Positions 15,823 to 23,667 of a DNA stretch of 64,000 nucleotides are shown here, one piece after another (the first letter of the stretch is position 1; each line of letters begins with the position of its first letter). Position numbers and translations under genes: made by a program. The notes below the pieces were generated by a model. That model worked only from the letters and a program-made list of their open reading frames with translations. It was not told the DNA's origin and did not search any database. The DNA comes from Bacteroidaceae bacterium (lineage in GTDB: Bacteria; Bacteroidota; Bacteroidia; Bacteroidales; Bacteroidaceae). The stretch spans positions 1 to 64,000 of the forward strand of contig JAFRTL010000008.1 of NCBI GenBank assembly GCA_017427065.1, in the 5' to 3' direction.

Positions 15823-16244
15823 ATTTCATCGTTATAAACCAGAAACACCTCATCTTTCACAGCATTAGGAAGCTGTATCTCACGTAGTTGCAGACTTCGC
15901 GCCCATCCAGGAACATCTTTTGGAAGCATCGTTTCGAAGATTTCGCGAAACTCGTTTTCTTCCTCCTCAGTATAAGTATCACTGTCCCTTCCTTTGAAAC
16001 GGTCGAGCTCCTCATCGTCGTAATACTCTATGTCTTTACTGCTGTTTAGAATACAGTCAAGCTCACAAAGTCCGCCTTCCTCCACCGCACAAGAGTCAGC
16101 TCCACAGTCGGTCACCATCTTCACTTCTGGCATCTTATCCAATTCGCCACGCTCCACCTTTTTATGAAGACGGGCATAACGGATACTGCCAGCAATGGCT
16201 GCCACCACGCCCAATAGGATAAGACTTATAATCAGTACGAACAT
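15813..16244 (-). CDS. conserved hypothetical membrane-anchored protein with four-Cys motif
   Basis: This 143-aa protein has one N-terminal membrane helix (LIISLILLGVVAAIAGSI, about 4-21), then a basic stretch and a Cys cluster CGADSC...GLCELDC (about 48-65) that could hold a metal or disulfides. An acidic segment (YYDDEELDRF, EEEENEFREIFE) and a C-terminal beta-like domain follow. I do not recognise the family. It is the first gene of the operon leading to tsaE and the Imm17-like gene. Its promoter overlaps that of the divergent DUF4112 gene. The last codons lie in a short AT repeat. Confidence 0.7.
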   Translation of the reverse strand: MFVLIISLILLGVVAAIAGSIRYARLHKKVERGELDKMPEVKMVTDCGADSCAVEEGGLCELDCILNSSKDIEYYDDEELDRFKGRDSDTYTEEEENEFREIFETMLPKDVPGWARSLQLREIQLPNAVKDEVFLVYNDEIHN

Positions 16245-16263
16245 CTCTTTTTCTTTTATTGCG

Positions 16264-16292
16264 CAAAGATAAGGAAAAAATCTTTATCTTTG
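16264..16292. promoter_or_regulatory. overlapping divergent promoters
   Basis: CAAAGATA at 16264-16271 is a -7 box (TATCTTTG) for the leftward gene starting at 16244. TATCTTTG at 16285-16292 is the -7 box for the rightward gene starting at 16312. Only 13 bp separate them, so two polymerases could not occupy both at once. Confidence 0.65.
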
Positions 16293-16311
16293 CTCAAAAT
16301 CAGGAAATCGT

Positions 16312-16818
16312 ATGCAGGATAGTCGACTGTCGAAAGCTCAACTAAGGGAAGCGCGAAGGCTCAGAGTGGAGCGCGCACATTCCTACCATATCGTCAAGCG
16401 CATTGCCGAGTGGATGGATCGCTATTATCTGGACCCTATCTTGGGCTTTATTCCTGCGGGTGATATCATCAGTGCGGGTTTGATAGTGCCTTATCTGTAT
16501 GTGGCCTCTTTTAAGGTTCAGTCCATTCCGCTGACTTTGGCTATCCTTTGCAATGTGTTGCTGGATGTGGCCATGGGACTTATCCCCTTTTGGATAGGCG
16601 ATATCCTGGATTTCTTTCATAGATCGTATGTGAGGAACTATAAGTTGATTGTGGGTTTTGTGGAAGGTGACGAGGAGATAATCCGTAAGGTAAACAAGCG
16701 TGCCATTTGGATGGTGGTGCTGCTCATCGTCCTCTGCGTACTTATCTACTTTCTGTTTCAATTGGCTGGCATGTTCTTCACTAGTGTGATAGGTTTTATT
16801 TCAGGATTATTCAGTTAA
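16312..16818 (+). CDS. DUF4112 family membrane protein
   Basis: This 168-aa protein contains the DUF4112 pattern: a basic amphipathic start, DRYYLDPILGFIPAGDIISAG (about 39-59), VPYLYVASF, and a second half LLDVAMGLIPFWIGDILDFF (about 84-103). The two internal IP-x-x-GD motifs look like a duplicated half. A last membrane helix (MVVLLIVLCVLIYFLFQLAG) closes it. Function is unknown. It lies 5 bp ahead of the transglutaminase-like lipoprotein gene and shares its transcript. Confidence 0.85.
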   Translation: MQDSRLSKAQLREARRLRVERAHSYHIVKRIAEWMDRYYLDPILGFIPAGDIISAGLIVPYLYVASFKVQSIPLTLAILCNVLLDVAMGLIPFWIGDILDFFHRSYVRNYKLIVGFVEGDEEIIRKVNKRAIWMVVLLIVLCVLIYFLFQLAGMFFTSVIGFISGLFS

Positions 16819-16823
16819 AAAAG

Positions 16824-19463
16824 ATGAAAAAGATAGTTGCCTTAGTCTTATGCCTTAGTGGCCTTTTTTCATGTTCCCCGTTAGAAAAAAATAATTTTCT
16901 AACTGGAGAAAAAAATCGCGCCCGTGTGGAAAGTGATTTTTCTCAGAAGATGGAGTTGGTAGGAAGTGCGTTTTTTGACACCCTTTCCTTGCATCCCACA
17001 TTGGCAGAAACAGAGGCGCTGAAGTTTCTCTATGCCTACATGCCACTTGGCGATGTGACCGACTATTCTACGGCTTTCTATCTGGATAATGTGCGCACGG
17101 CTTTCAAAGCACGTGAGGAAATGGAATGGGGAAAAACCATTCCAGAACTGATTTTCCGCCACTTTGTGCTTCCGCTTCGTGTGAATAATGAGAATTTGGA
17201 CGATTTCCGTACCTTATACTACGAAGAACTGAAGGAGCGCGTAGAGGGATTGAGCATGAAAGAGGCCATTCTGGAAGTGAATCATTGGTGCCACGAAAGG
17301 GTGACTTATCAACCCTCGGATGCGCGTACTACTTCGCCTTTGGCAACCATCAAAGCAGCGTATGGGCGTTGTGGAGAGGAGAGCACTTTCACAGTGGCAG
17401 CCCTTCGTACCATTGGCATTCCTGCCCGTCAGGTATATACGCCGCGTTGGGCGCATACCGACGATAATCATGCGTGGGTAGAGGCTTGGGCCGATGGAGA
17501 ATGGTGGTTTATGGGCGCTTGTGAGCCCGAACCTGTCCTTAATCTCGGATGGTTTAATGCACCTGCCTCTCGTGCCATGCTGATGCATACACGTGTCTTC
17601 GGCCATTATGAAGGTCCGGAGGAACAGATGCTGGAAACGCCAACATTCACGGAAATCAATCTGATAGACAATTATGGTTCCACGTCTCTGCTTCAGTTTT
17701 TGATACAAGATGAAAATGGTAATCCTGTTCCAGAGGCAAAGGTGGTTTTCATGATTTACAACTATGCCGAATTTTGTCCTGTCGTGACGAAAATCGCCGA
17801 TGAAATGGGACAAACTTTCTTATCGGCTGGTAAGGGCGGTATGCTGGTTTGGGCTTCGAAAGATGGCCATTATGGTTATGCCAAGGCTGCCTTTGGAGGT
17901 ACGGAGGAAACAGTTACCATCGTCCTGAATCGTCAGGCATCTACAGATGCACAGCAGCAAGCCTTCCCTTTGGAGCAGATAGATGTGATTCCTCCTGTGG
18001 AGCAGGCGAATATCCCCGATGTTTCTTCAGAATTACGTGAAGAAAACAATCTTCGTTTTGCTTATGAGGATTCCCTTCGTCAGGCGTATATGCGTACGTT
18101 CCTGACTGAAAAGCAGGCATTGGAACAGGCCTCAGCATTGGGGTTTAAGGGCGCAGAAATACAAGAAGCGGCAGCAATCTTGGTAAAGTCGCGTGGTAAT
18201 CATGAAGTCATCCGTCAATTTATGGAACATGGCGATTTGAATTTGTTGCGTGATTTGAGTGACAAGGATTATCGGGATATTTCGTTGGAAGTGTTGGATG
18301 ATTACTACCGCTATACACCAGAAGGTGCGATCTTAAATCCTCGTGTGGAGAACGAGATGCTGGTGCCTTTCAAACAGTATATGTTGGAACAGATTCCTGC
18401 CGATTTGCAGGCTTCGTTTAAGAATCCAACCGATTTGGTGAAATGGTGTCAGGAGAATATCCGCATTGTCAGTGAGGAAGGAGAACAGCGTTATGCCATC
18501 TCTACGCCAGGTGTATGGAAAGCCCGTGTAGCCAATGCCCGTTCGCGCGACATCTTCTTCGTGAATGTGGCTCGATTGATGGGCATCGATGCGCGTAAAG
18601 ATGCGGTGACGGGTAAGGTGCAATATCGTCCTAAAGAAGGAGATTGGATGGACGTTGATTTTGAGGCTTCTTCCCAAAAGGTTGCTCCTCAAGGCACGTT
18701 GGTTTTGCGTTATCAACCAGTAGCAGGACTCGATAATCCGCAGTATTACAGTCATTTCACCATCTCGAAGATCGAAGATGGCAATACCAATCTGCTGAGC
18801 TTTGATGAAGGACAGGTGGATATGGGAGGTGGCGTCAGTTGGTCGAATACCTTCAAGAATGGTACCATGCTTGATGAAGGGACTTATCTCTTGGTAAGTG
18901 GTCGAAGAATGGCAAGTGGAAACGTGGCAGCCACTATGCAGATCTTTAATGTGAAAGCTGGTGAAACCACCACACTCGACCTTGTCATTCGTGAGAGTAC
19001 GGAGAGTGAGGTCGCAGTGATAGGTTCTTTTGATTCTGAATCTAAATACATCACTTTGCCTGATGGAAAAGAGCAGAGTGTTCTCTCACAAACAGGACGT
19101 GGCTATTTTGTCATTGGAGTGTTGGGAGTAGGGCAGGAGCCAACCAATCATGCACTGCGTGACATTGCCAAGATGAAGGCTGACCTTGATAAGTGGGGAC
19201 GTCCGTTTGTGCTGCTCTTCCCAGATGAAGCGCAAGCGCGTAAGTTCAATGCTGCTGATTATGGCGAACTTCCTGCAAATACATCTTATGGCATTGATGA
19301 GGATGGGGTGATTCTGAAGCAGATACAGCGAGAAATGAAGCTCACGAATGCCAACCTCCCCGTCTTCATCATCGCAGATACGTTCAATCGAGTAGTCTTC
19401 ATCTCCCAAGGCTACACCATTGGACTTGGGGAACAGTTGCAGCAAGTAATCAGCAAGATATAG
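16824..19463 (+). CDS. large transglutaminase-like lipoprotein
   Basis: This 879-aa exported lipoprotein has a lipobox LFSC at Cys17. A transglutaminase/protease-like core is seen around residues 150-240: YGRCGEES with the nucleophile Cys (near 184) and DDNHAWVEAWADG with the His (near 216). The third position, usually Asp in a VDPT-like context, reads GACEPEP, so Glu or Cys may replace it. A carboxypeptidase-regulatory-like beta domain (LLQFLIQDENGNPVPEAKVVF) follows at about 290-370. A helical middle and a C-terminal thioredoxin-like segment (GRPFVLLFPDE, NLPVFIIADTFNRVVF) complete it. Such periplasmic proteins may act on peptides or amides; the substrate is unknown. It follows DUF4112 by 5 bp. 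Confidence 0.85.
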   Translation: MKKIVALVLCLSGLFSCSPLEKNNFLTGEKNRARVESDFSQKMELVGSAFFDTLSLHPTLAETEALKFLYAYMPLGDVTDYSTAFYLDNVRTAFKAREEMEWGKTIPELIFRHFVLPLRVNNENLDDFRTLYYEELKERVEGLSMKEAILEVNHWCHERVTYQPSDARTTSPLATIKAAYGRCGEESTFTVAALRTIGIPARQVYTPRWAHTDDNHAWVEAWADGEWWFMGACEPEPVLNLGWFNAPASRAMLMHTRVFGHYEGPEEQMLETPTFTEINLIDNYGSTSLLQFLIQDENGNPVPEAKVVFMIYNYAEFCPVVTKIADEMGQTFLSAGKGGMLVWASKDGHYGYAKAAFGGTEETVTIVLNRQASTDAQQQAFPLEQIDVIPPVEQANIPDVSSELREENNLRFAYEDSLRQAYMRTFLTEKQALEQASALGFKGAEIQEAAAILVKSRGNHEVIRQFMEHGDLNLLRDLSDKDYRDISLEVLDDYYRYTPEGAILNPRVENEMLVPFKQYMLEQIPADLQASFKNPTDLVKWCQENIRIVSEEGEQRYAISTPGVWKARVANARSRDIFFVNVARLMGIDARKDAVTGKVQYRPKEGDWMDVDFEASSQKVAPQGTLVLRYQPVAGLDNPQYYSHFTISKIEDGNTNLLSFDEGQVDMGGGVSWSNTFKNGTMLDEGTYLLVSGRRMASGNVAATMQIFNVKAGETTTLDLVIRESTESEVAVIGSFDSESKYITLPDGKEQSVLSQTGRGYFVIGVLGVGQEPTNHALRDIAKMKADLDKWGRPFVLLFPDEAQARKFNAADYGELPANTSYGIDEDGVILKQIQREMKLTNANLPVFIIADTFNRVVFISQGYTIGLGEQLQQVISKI

Positions 19464-19464
19464 A

Positions 19465-19561
19465 AATTGAGAATTGAGGATTGAGAATTGAGTATTACCA
19501 TCCGGAAGGTTTAACTTTGCGCAGCCTTAATTCTCAATTCTCAATTTTCAATTTTCAATTG
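19465..19561. repeat. structured intergenic repeat, copy B
   Basis: It shares with copy A (1306-1392) the core ACCATCCGGAnGG...TGCGCAGCC, here at 19497-19526, again flanked by complementary CAATT-rich arms (left GAATTGAG type, right TTCTCAATT type). It sits between convergent genes and overlaps the last codons of aroA, so it may work as a two-way 3' end. Confidence 0.75.
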
Positions 19562-20775
19562 ATAATAAATCCTGCGGTTCTGAGGTCTTTCCAAAAGTGC
19601 GGATACGATTTGCTGACTACCTCAGGATTGGCAATCTGGAGATTGTCGAATAAGAAAGAAGCGGGGGCAAAAGCCATCGCCATGCGATGATCCTCATACG
19701 TGGAGATGACAGGCTTATCTTCTGCGATGCAGCGTTCGCCATCCCAACATAAGGCCTCGTCTCCCTCTGCATGGAGCACGAAGCCCACTTTCTTCAGTTC
19801 TGTGATTAGCGCACTGATGCGATCGGTCTCCTTAATGCGAAGGCTTTGTAAACCTGTAAATCGGAAAGGTACGCCTTTCAGGCAGCAAGTCACCACGAAA
19901 GTCTGCGCTAAATCTGGGATTTCCACCAGATCGGCATCCAACCTTTCTGCACATTCTGAGGTCTTGGTCAGTCGCACACCTCCTTTGATGAACTCCGTTT
20001 TCACACCCAACTTTTCAAACAGTTTCGCGCCTTTGCTATCCCCTTGACAACTATTGGTAAAAAGTCCAGGAAGTTCTATGTGTGCCCTTGTACTAAGCGC
20101 TGCAATCTCATACCAGTAAGACGCTGCACTCCAGTCGCTCTCTATATAGTAAGGTGTATCCTGATAACCTCCGCCCTTTACGCAGATACTGTCATCTGTA
20201 ATCCATGAAACCTCTGCCCCAAAGTCGCGCATCAGTTGCATGGTCAGCTCTATGTAAGGGCGAGAAATGATGTTCCCTGTTAGGTGCAGCGTCAAGCCTT
20301 GAGACAAGGCACCACCCATCATCAGTAGGGCAGAGATATATTGCGAACTCACGCTTCCTTCCAAAGATACCTCTCCACCTTTTAGCGGCTTTCCTGTAAT
20401 ACGCAAAGGAGGAAAACCTTCTGCATCCACATATTCTATCTGGGCTCCGAGTGTACACAGTGCATCTACCAATATGCCTATGGGGCGATGCCTCATACGC
20501 TCCGTGCCAGTGATGATACGAGTGCCAGGTGTCACGCTGTAATATGCTGTGAGAAAGCGCATCGCCGTACCAGCAGCCATGATATCCACCACCTCAGGCT
20601 TTTCGCGTAGTGCGTTGATAGTCACCAACGTATCATCACAATCAGACAGATTTCCAGGTACATAGCTACCCCCTGCAAGGGCATGCAGCACCAGTGCTCT
20701 GTTGCTGATGCTCTTCGATGCTGGCAGTTGTATCTCTGTGCGTACACGTTCTGGTGCTGTAATGCGGTATGTCAT
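19555..20775 (-). CDS. aroA: 3-phosphoshikimate 1-carboxyvinyltransferase (EPSP synthase)
   Basis: It adds enolpyruvate from PEP to shikimate 3-phosphate in the aromatic amino acid pathway. Visible motifs are LPASKSISNRA (17-27, with the conserved Lys), GTAMRFLTAYY, SSQYISALLM, RIKETDRISAL and EDHRMAMAFA near the end, covering both active-site lobes. Length (406 aa) is slightly shorter than the E. coli enzyme, as usual in Bacteroidales. The ATG at 20775 (MTYRITAPE) was preferred because the upstream extension is Phe/Val-rich and lies in the intergenic region. The gene stands alone; aroB is 12 kb away. The extreme C-terminus lies in an intergenic repeat. Confidence 0.95.
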   Translation of the reverse strand: MTYRITAPERVRTEIQLPASKSISNRALVLHALAGGSYVPGNLSDCDDTLVTINALREKPEVVDIMAAGTAMRFLTAYYSVTPGTRIITGTERMRHRPIGILVDALCTLGAQIEYVDAEGFPPLRITGKPLKGGEVSLEGSVSSQYISALLMMGGALSQGLTLHLTGNIISRPYIELTMQLMRDFGAEVSWITDDSICVKGGGYQDTPYYIESDWSAASYWYEIAALSTRAHIELPGLFTNSCQGDSKGAKLFEKLGVKTEFIKGGVRLTKTSECAERLDADLVEIPDLAQTFVVTCCLKGVPFRFTGLQSLRIKETDRISALITELKKVGFVLHAEGDEALCWDGERCIAEDKPVISTYEDHRMAMAFAPASFLFDNLQIANPEVVSKSYPHFWKDLRTAGFIIN

Positions 20776-20921
20776 GGCGTTGTTTATTTTTCGCAACAAA
20801 AATACGAAAACTTCCGTATTTTTACACATTATATACTATTAATCTCTTTTTAGGGCCCTCAGTCATGCCTATGACTGAATATGAAATGTAGCAAAGAAAT
20901 CGCGGATTATGAATAATTGAT

Positions 20922-20929
20922 TATCTTTG
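20922..20929 (+). promoter_or_regulatory. -7 box for the repeat-protein gene
   Basis: TATCTTTG lies 24 bp before the ATG at 20954. The -33 region lacks TTTG. Confidence 0.55.
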
Positions 20930-20953
20930 TAGTTGTATATAGTTATTGCTGCA

Positions 20954-21355
20954 ATGAAACGATTCTTAGTACTTTTGTTTTGTGTGGGACTGTCGATGCT
21001 CTCTGCATCTGCACAGCAGTTCTATACTAGCAGCGGTAGTCTGATGGGAAAGGTGGAAAACAGTCGTATCTATAACAAAAGCGGAAGTTATAAGGGTAAG
21101 ATAGACGGGAGTCGCCTCTATAATCAAAGTGGCAGTTACATTGGTAAAGTGGAGAATGATAGAATTTACAATAGCTCTGGTAGTTACCAGGGAAAGATTG
21201 ACAATGGTAGGATATATAATAAAAGTGGTAGTTACTTAGGGCGGATAGATGGGGAATGGATCTATAATGCCAGAGGTTCGCTGATAGGAAAGGCGAAGAA
21301 TCTGGATGTCACGGTTCTTACCCTTATCTTTTTCTTCCACTTTTGGGATGTATAA
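20954..21355 (+). CDS. exported beta-repeat protein (beta-flower-like)
   Basis: A signal peptide (KRFLVLLFCVGLSMLSASA) is followed by five to six tandem repeats of about 18 residues with the pattern SGSYxGKIDNxRIYNx. Each repeat would form a short beta-hairpin, giving a small propeller or flower such as the 4-fold beta flower proteins annotated in Bacteroidota. The short C-terminus is hydrophobic (VLTLIFFFHFWDV). The DNA repeats are diverged, so the duplication is not recent. The ATG at 20954 was chosen over a TTG seven codons upstream because it gives a regular signal peptide. Role unknown; probably periplasmic or surface. Confidence 0.7.
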   Translation: MKRFLVLLFCVGLSMLSASAQQFYTSSGSLMGKVENSRIYNKSGSYKGKIDGSRLYNQSGSYIGKVENDRIYNSSGSYQGKIDNGRIYNKSGSYLGRIDGEWIYNARGSLIGKAKNLDVTVLTLIFFFHFWDV

Positions 21356-21381
21356 TGTTTTAACTTGTAATACTCTATGCT

Positions 21382-22401
21382 ATGAAGAAAAGTTTATTGT
21401 CTCTGGGCCTAGCTACCTTAATGTGCCTGCCTTTGGTGGCACAGAACCCTGAAAATGACAAGGAATTTTGGGGTAGTGCTGAAACATATCTGCATAGGCA
21501 GACGGCACGTACGCTGGATTTGGTGGATAAAGCGTTGAAGGAGTTTCCGCCAATAACAGGCAATGGCACTGCTCGAAGGTTGGCACTCTATAATGTGGAT
21601 GCCATACTGCATAACACAGCCTTCGATAAGAGTGAGGCACTGATGGACTATGTGAAGACGCGTATGCAGCAGGTGATAGATGGTCTCAAAGCACCGTTGG
21701 AGGCAGAGATGAGCATCTATAAACTATATAATCATGGTTTTATCGTACGCACGAAGAGTGCTACAGTGGCCTATGATATGGTGATGGGTAGCTCTTATCA
21801 GTTGATCCCAGATGAATTAATGGAGCAGTTGGTGGATCTTTGCGACATTATGTTCCTCAGTCATAAGCATCGTGACCATGTAGATCCTGGGGTGGTGAAG
21901 ATGTTTACTGACAGGGGCAAACAGGTGGTAGGTCCAGATGAGGCTTTACCAGAGAATAAAGAAATGACACACATCCGACAAGAAAGGATTGCAGATATGA
22001 ACATCCAGTTGCCTAAAGGAAGGCTGAGCATCAAGGTGTTGCCTGGTCATCAGGATGAATTGCAGAATAATATCTATGTGATCACCACGCCAGAGGGGCT
22101 GACTTATGCTCAGACTGGTGATCAGTATCATGGGGAGGATATTCCTTGGATAGCCAATGTGAAACAGTATATTCCTAAAGTGGATGTGCTGCTGATCAAT
22201 TGTTGGGCAATGGAACTGAAAACGCATGTGGATGGGTTCAGTCCTGAATTAGTGATCACTGGCCATGAGAATGAAATGGGACATAGCATTGATCATCGAG
22301 AGGCCTACTGGATGAGTTACTTAAAGCTGGATGAACTGGGTTATCCATATTCGCTTATGACTTGGGGAGAGTGCTATAATTATAATAAGGAGAAAAAATA
22401 A
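21382..22401 (+). CDS. exported metallo-beta-lactamase-fold hydrolase
   Basis: A signal peptide (residues 1 to about 20) is followed by about 100 helical residues and an MBL domain. The metal motif is SHKHRDHVD (HxHxDH, near 161-167), followed by TGDQYHGEDIPW with further ligands and ITGHENEMGHSIDHRE near the end. The fold is closest to the UlaG/L-ascorbate-6-phosphate lactonase-like branch (beta-lactamase superfamily domain), here secreted. The substrate cannot be told from sequence. It lies 26 bp after the beta-repeat protein gene and before an ECF sigma factor. Confidence 0.85.
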   Translation: MKKSLLSLGLATLMCLPLVAQNPENDKEFWGSAETYLHRQTARTLDLVDKALKEFPPITGNGTARRLALYNVDAILHNTAFDKSEALMDYVKTRMQQVIDGLKAPLEAEMSIYKLYNHGFIVRTKSATVAYDMVMGSSYQLIPDELMEQLVDLCDIMFLSHKHRDHVDPGVVKMFTDRGKQVVGPDEALPENKEMTHIRQERIADMNIQLPKGRLSIKVLPGHQDELQNNIYVITTPEGLTYAQTGDQYHGEDIPWIANVKQYIPKVDVLLINCWAMELKTHVDGFSPELVITGHENEMGHSIDHREAYWMSYLKLDELGYPYSLMTWGECYNYNKEKK

Positions 22402-22467
22402 TTTTCAATATAGTGTAGTTATCTGTTGGGCACCTGCGTCTAATGTACAGAAAAACGAAACAAAAAG

Positions 22468-22947
22468 ATGGATGCATTAGAACAAAAATTTGCACAGATG
22501 GTCAGAGAACATAAGACGACGATTTATACCGTATGCTACATGTTCTCTAAGGAAGAGGATGAAGTGAATGACCTCTTCCAAGAGGTACTCATCAACCTGT
22601 GGAAGGGTTTTGAGGGCTTTCAAGGGAAAAGCGACGTGAAGACGTGGATCTACCGCGTGAGCCTGAATACCTGTATATCACAGGATAGAAAGAAGAAAAG
22701 CCGCAAGAAGGCAGAGATGGACATGAACGCAGGCCTGCTGGGTGAGGGAGGTGAAAACTCAAAGCAAATCCGGATGCTGCATGAGCGCATCAACCGCCTG
22801 GAAATCTTTGATCGTGCCATCATCCTGTTGTGGCTGGAGAATCAGAGCTATGACGAGATAGCTGCCATCGTGGGAATCTCTGTGAAGAATGTATCTGTCC
22901 GTCTGCTTCGCATCAAGAAAAAGTTGATGGAAATGTCTAACGATTAA
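22468..22947 (+). CDS. ECF-type RNA polymerase sigma factor
   Basis: This 159-aa sigma-70 family protein carries region 2 (residues about 8-75, with NDLFQEVLINLWKGFEGFQG and KTWIYRVSLNTC) and region 4 (about 105-155, with the helix-turn-helix YDEIAAIVGISVKNVSVRLLRIKKKL). It has no extra domains. The next gene, 12 bp downstream, encodes a membrane protein with a coiled-coil N-terminus instead of a classical FecR-type anti-sigma factor, and may sense or hold this sigma factor. No susCD genes follow, so it is not the usual polysaccharide-locus type. Confidence 0.93.
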   Translation: MDALEQKFAQMVREHKTTIYTVCYMFSKEEDEVNDLFQEVLINLWKGFEGFQGKSDVKTWIYRVSLNTCISQDRKKKSRKKAEMDMNAGLLGEGGENSKQIRMLHERINRLEIFDRAIILLWLENQSYDEIAAIVGISVKNVSVRLLRIKKKLMEMSND

Positions 22948-22959
22948 AATTACACTACT

Positions 22960-23544
22960 ATGGAAGAGCATATGGAATTACAGGAAATGCGTGAGCAACT
23001 GGAATTGCTCAAGGCACAGGTGGCTAAGCAGCAATTGGTGAACGATCTCAACGTGCGGAAGATGGCTAAGGACAAAGTGTCGAAGTTGAAGTTCAAGTTC
23101 TGGTGGAAATTGGCGATTTGTCTTTTCGGTATAGCCTATTGCCCCTGGGCTATTAGGGAGGTTATGGGCGCAAGTTTAGGTTTCACATTGGTTACAGAGG
23201 CTTTCCTTGTGGTGGCTTTCTTTTTTGAAATCATCACGCATAAGGATTTATGGAATGATCATCTGAATACTAATATGGCTGACTTCAGCCGTCGGATGCT
23301 TCGTATCAAGAAACTGAACGCCATGTGGTTCAAGTGGGGCATGATCTTCATCTTTCCTTGGTTCGCTTGGTTCATTTATGAGGTATATAAGGCTTCTGTG
23401 TATGAGTACCAGTGGGTAGCCATAGGAATAGGAGGTCTCATTGGCGGTCTGATAGGTTTTGCTATTGGTTATAGATTGTATAGAACGGAACAGGATGCCT
23501 TGCAAGAACTGTCAGAGCAAGTGAATGGATTGCAGGAAGAATAG
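22960..23544 (+). CDS. membrane protein partner of the ECF sigma factor
   Basis: This 194-aa protein starts with a Glu/Leu/Gln-rich coiled coil (MELQEMREQLELLKAQVAKQ, cytoplasmic) and has about four membrane helices (near 51-68, 74-95, 126-146 and 150-172). The last contains a Gly-rich IGIGGLIGGLIGFAIGY zipper. It ends in another short acidic coiled coil. No named family is recognised. It is coupled with the sigma gene (12-bp gap) and closed by a terminator, so an anti-sigma or sensor role is a fair inference, not shown by motifs. Confidence 0.65.
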   Translation: MEEHMELQEMREQLELLKAQVAKQQLVNDLNVRKMAKDKVSKLKFKFWWKLAICLFGIAYCPWAIREVMGASLGFTLVTEAFLVVAFFFEIITHKDLWNDHLNTNMADFSRRMLRIKKLNAMWFKWGMIFIFPWFAWFIYEVYKASVYEYQWVAIGIGGLIGGLIGFAIGYRLYRTEQDALQELSEQVNGLQEE

Positions 23545-23567
23545 ACGAATTATGACTGTAGTAATAG

Positions 23568-23595
23568 TCCCCTCCCCGAAGGAGGGGATTTTTTT
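23568..23595 (+). terminator. intrinsic terminator of the sigma factor operon
   Basis: The stem cccctcc / ggagggg with a short CCGAA loop is followed by seven T. Confidence 0.9.
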
Positions 23596-23667
23596 GTAAC
23601 TACAAAAATTGGAAATATCGGAAGAAAGTCCTATTTTTGACCGAAATTGGATAAGAATGGGATTGTA

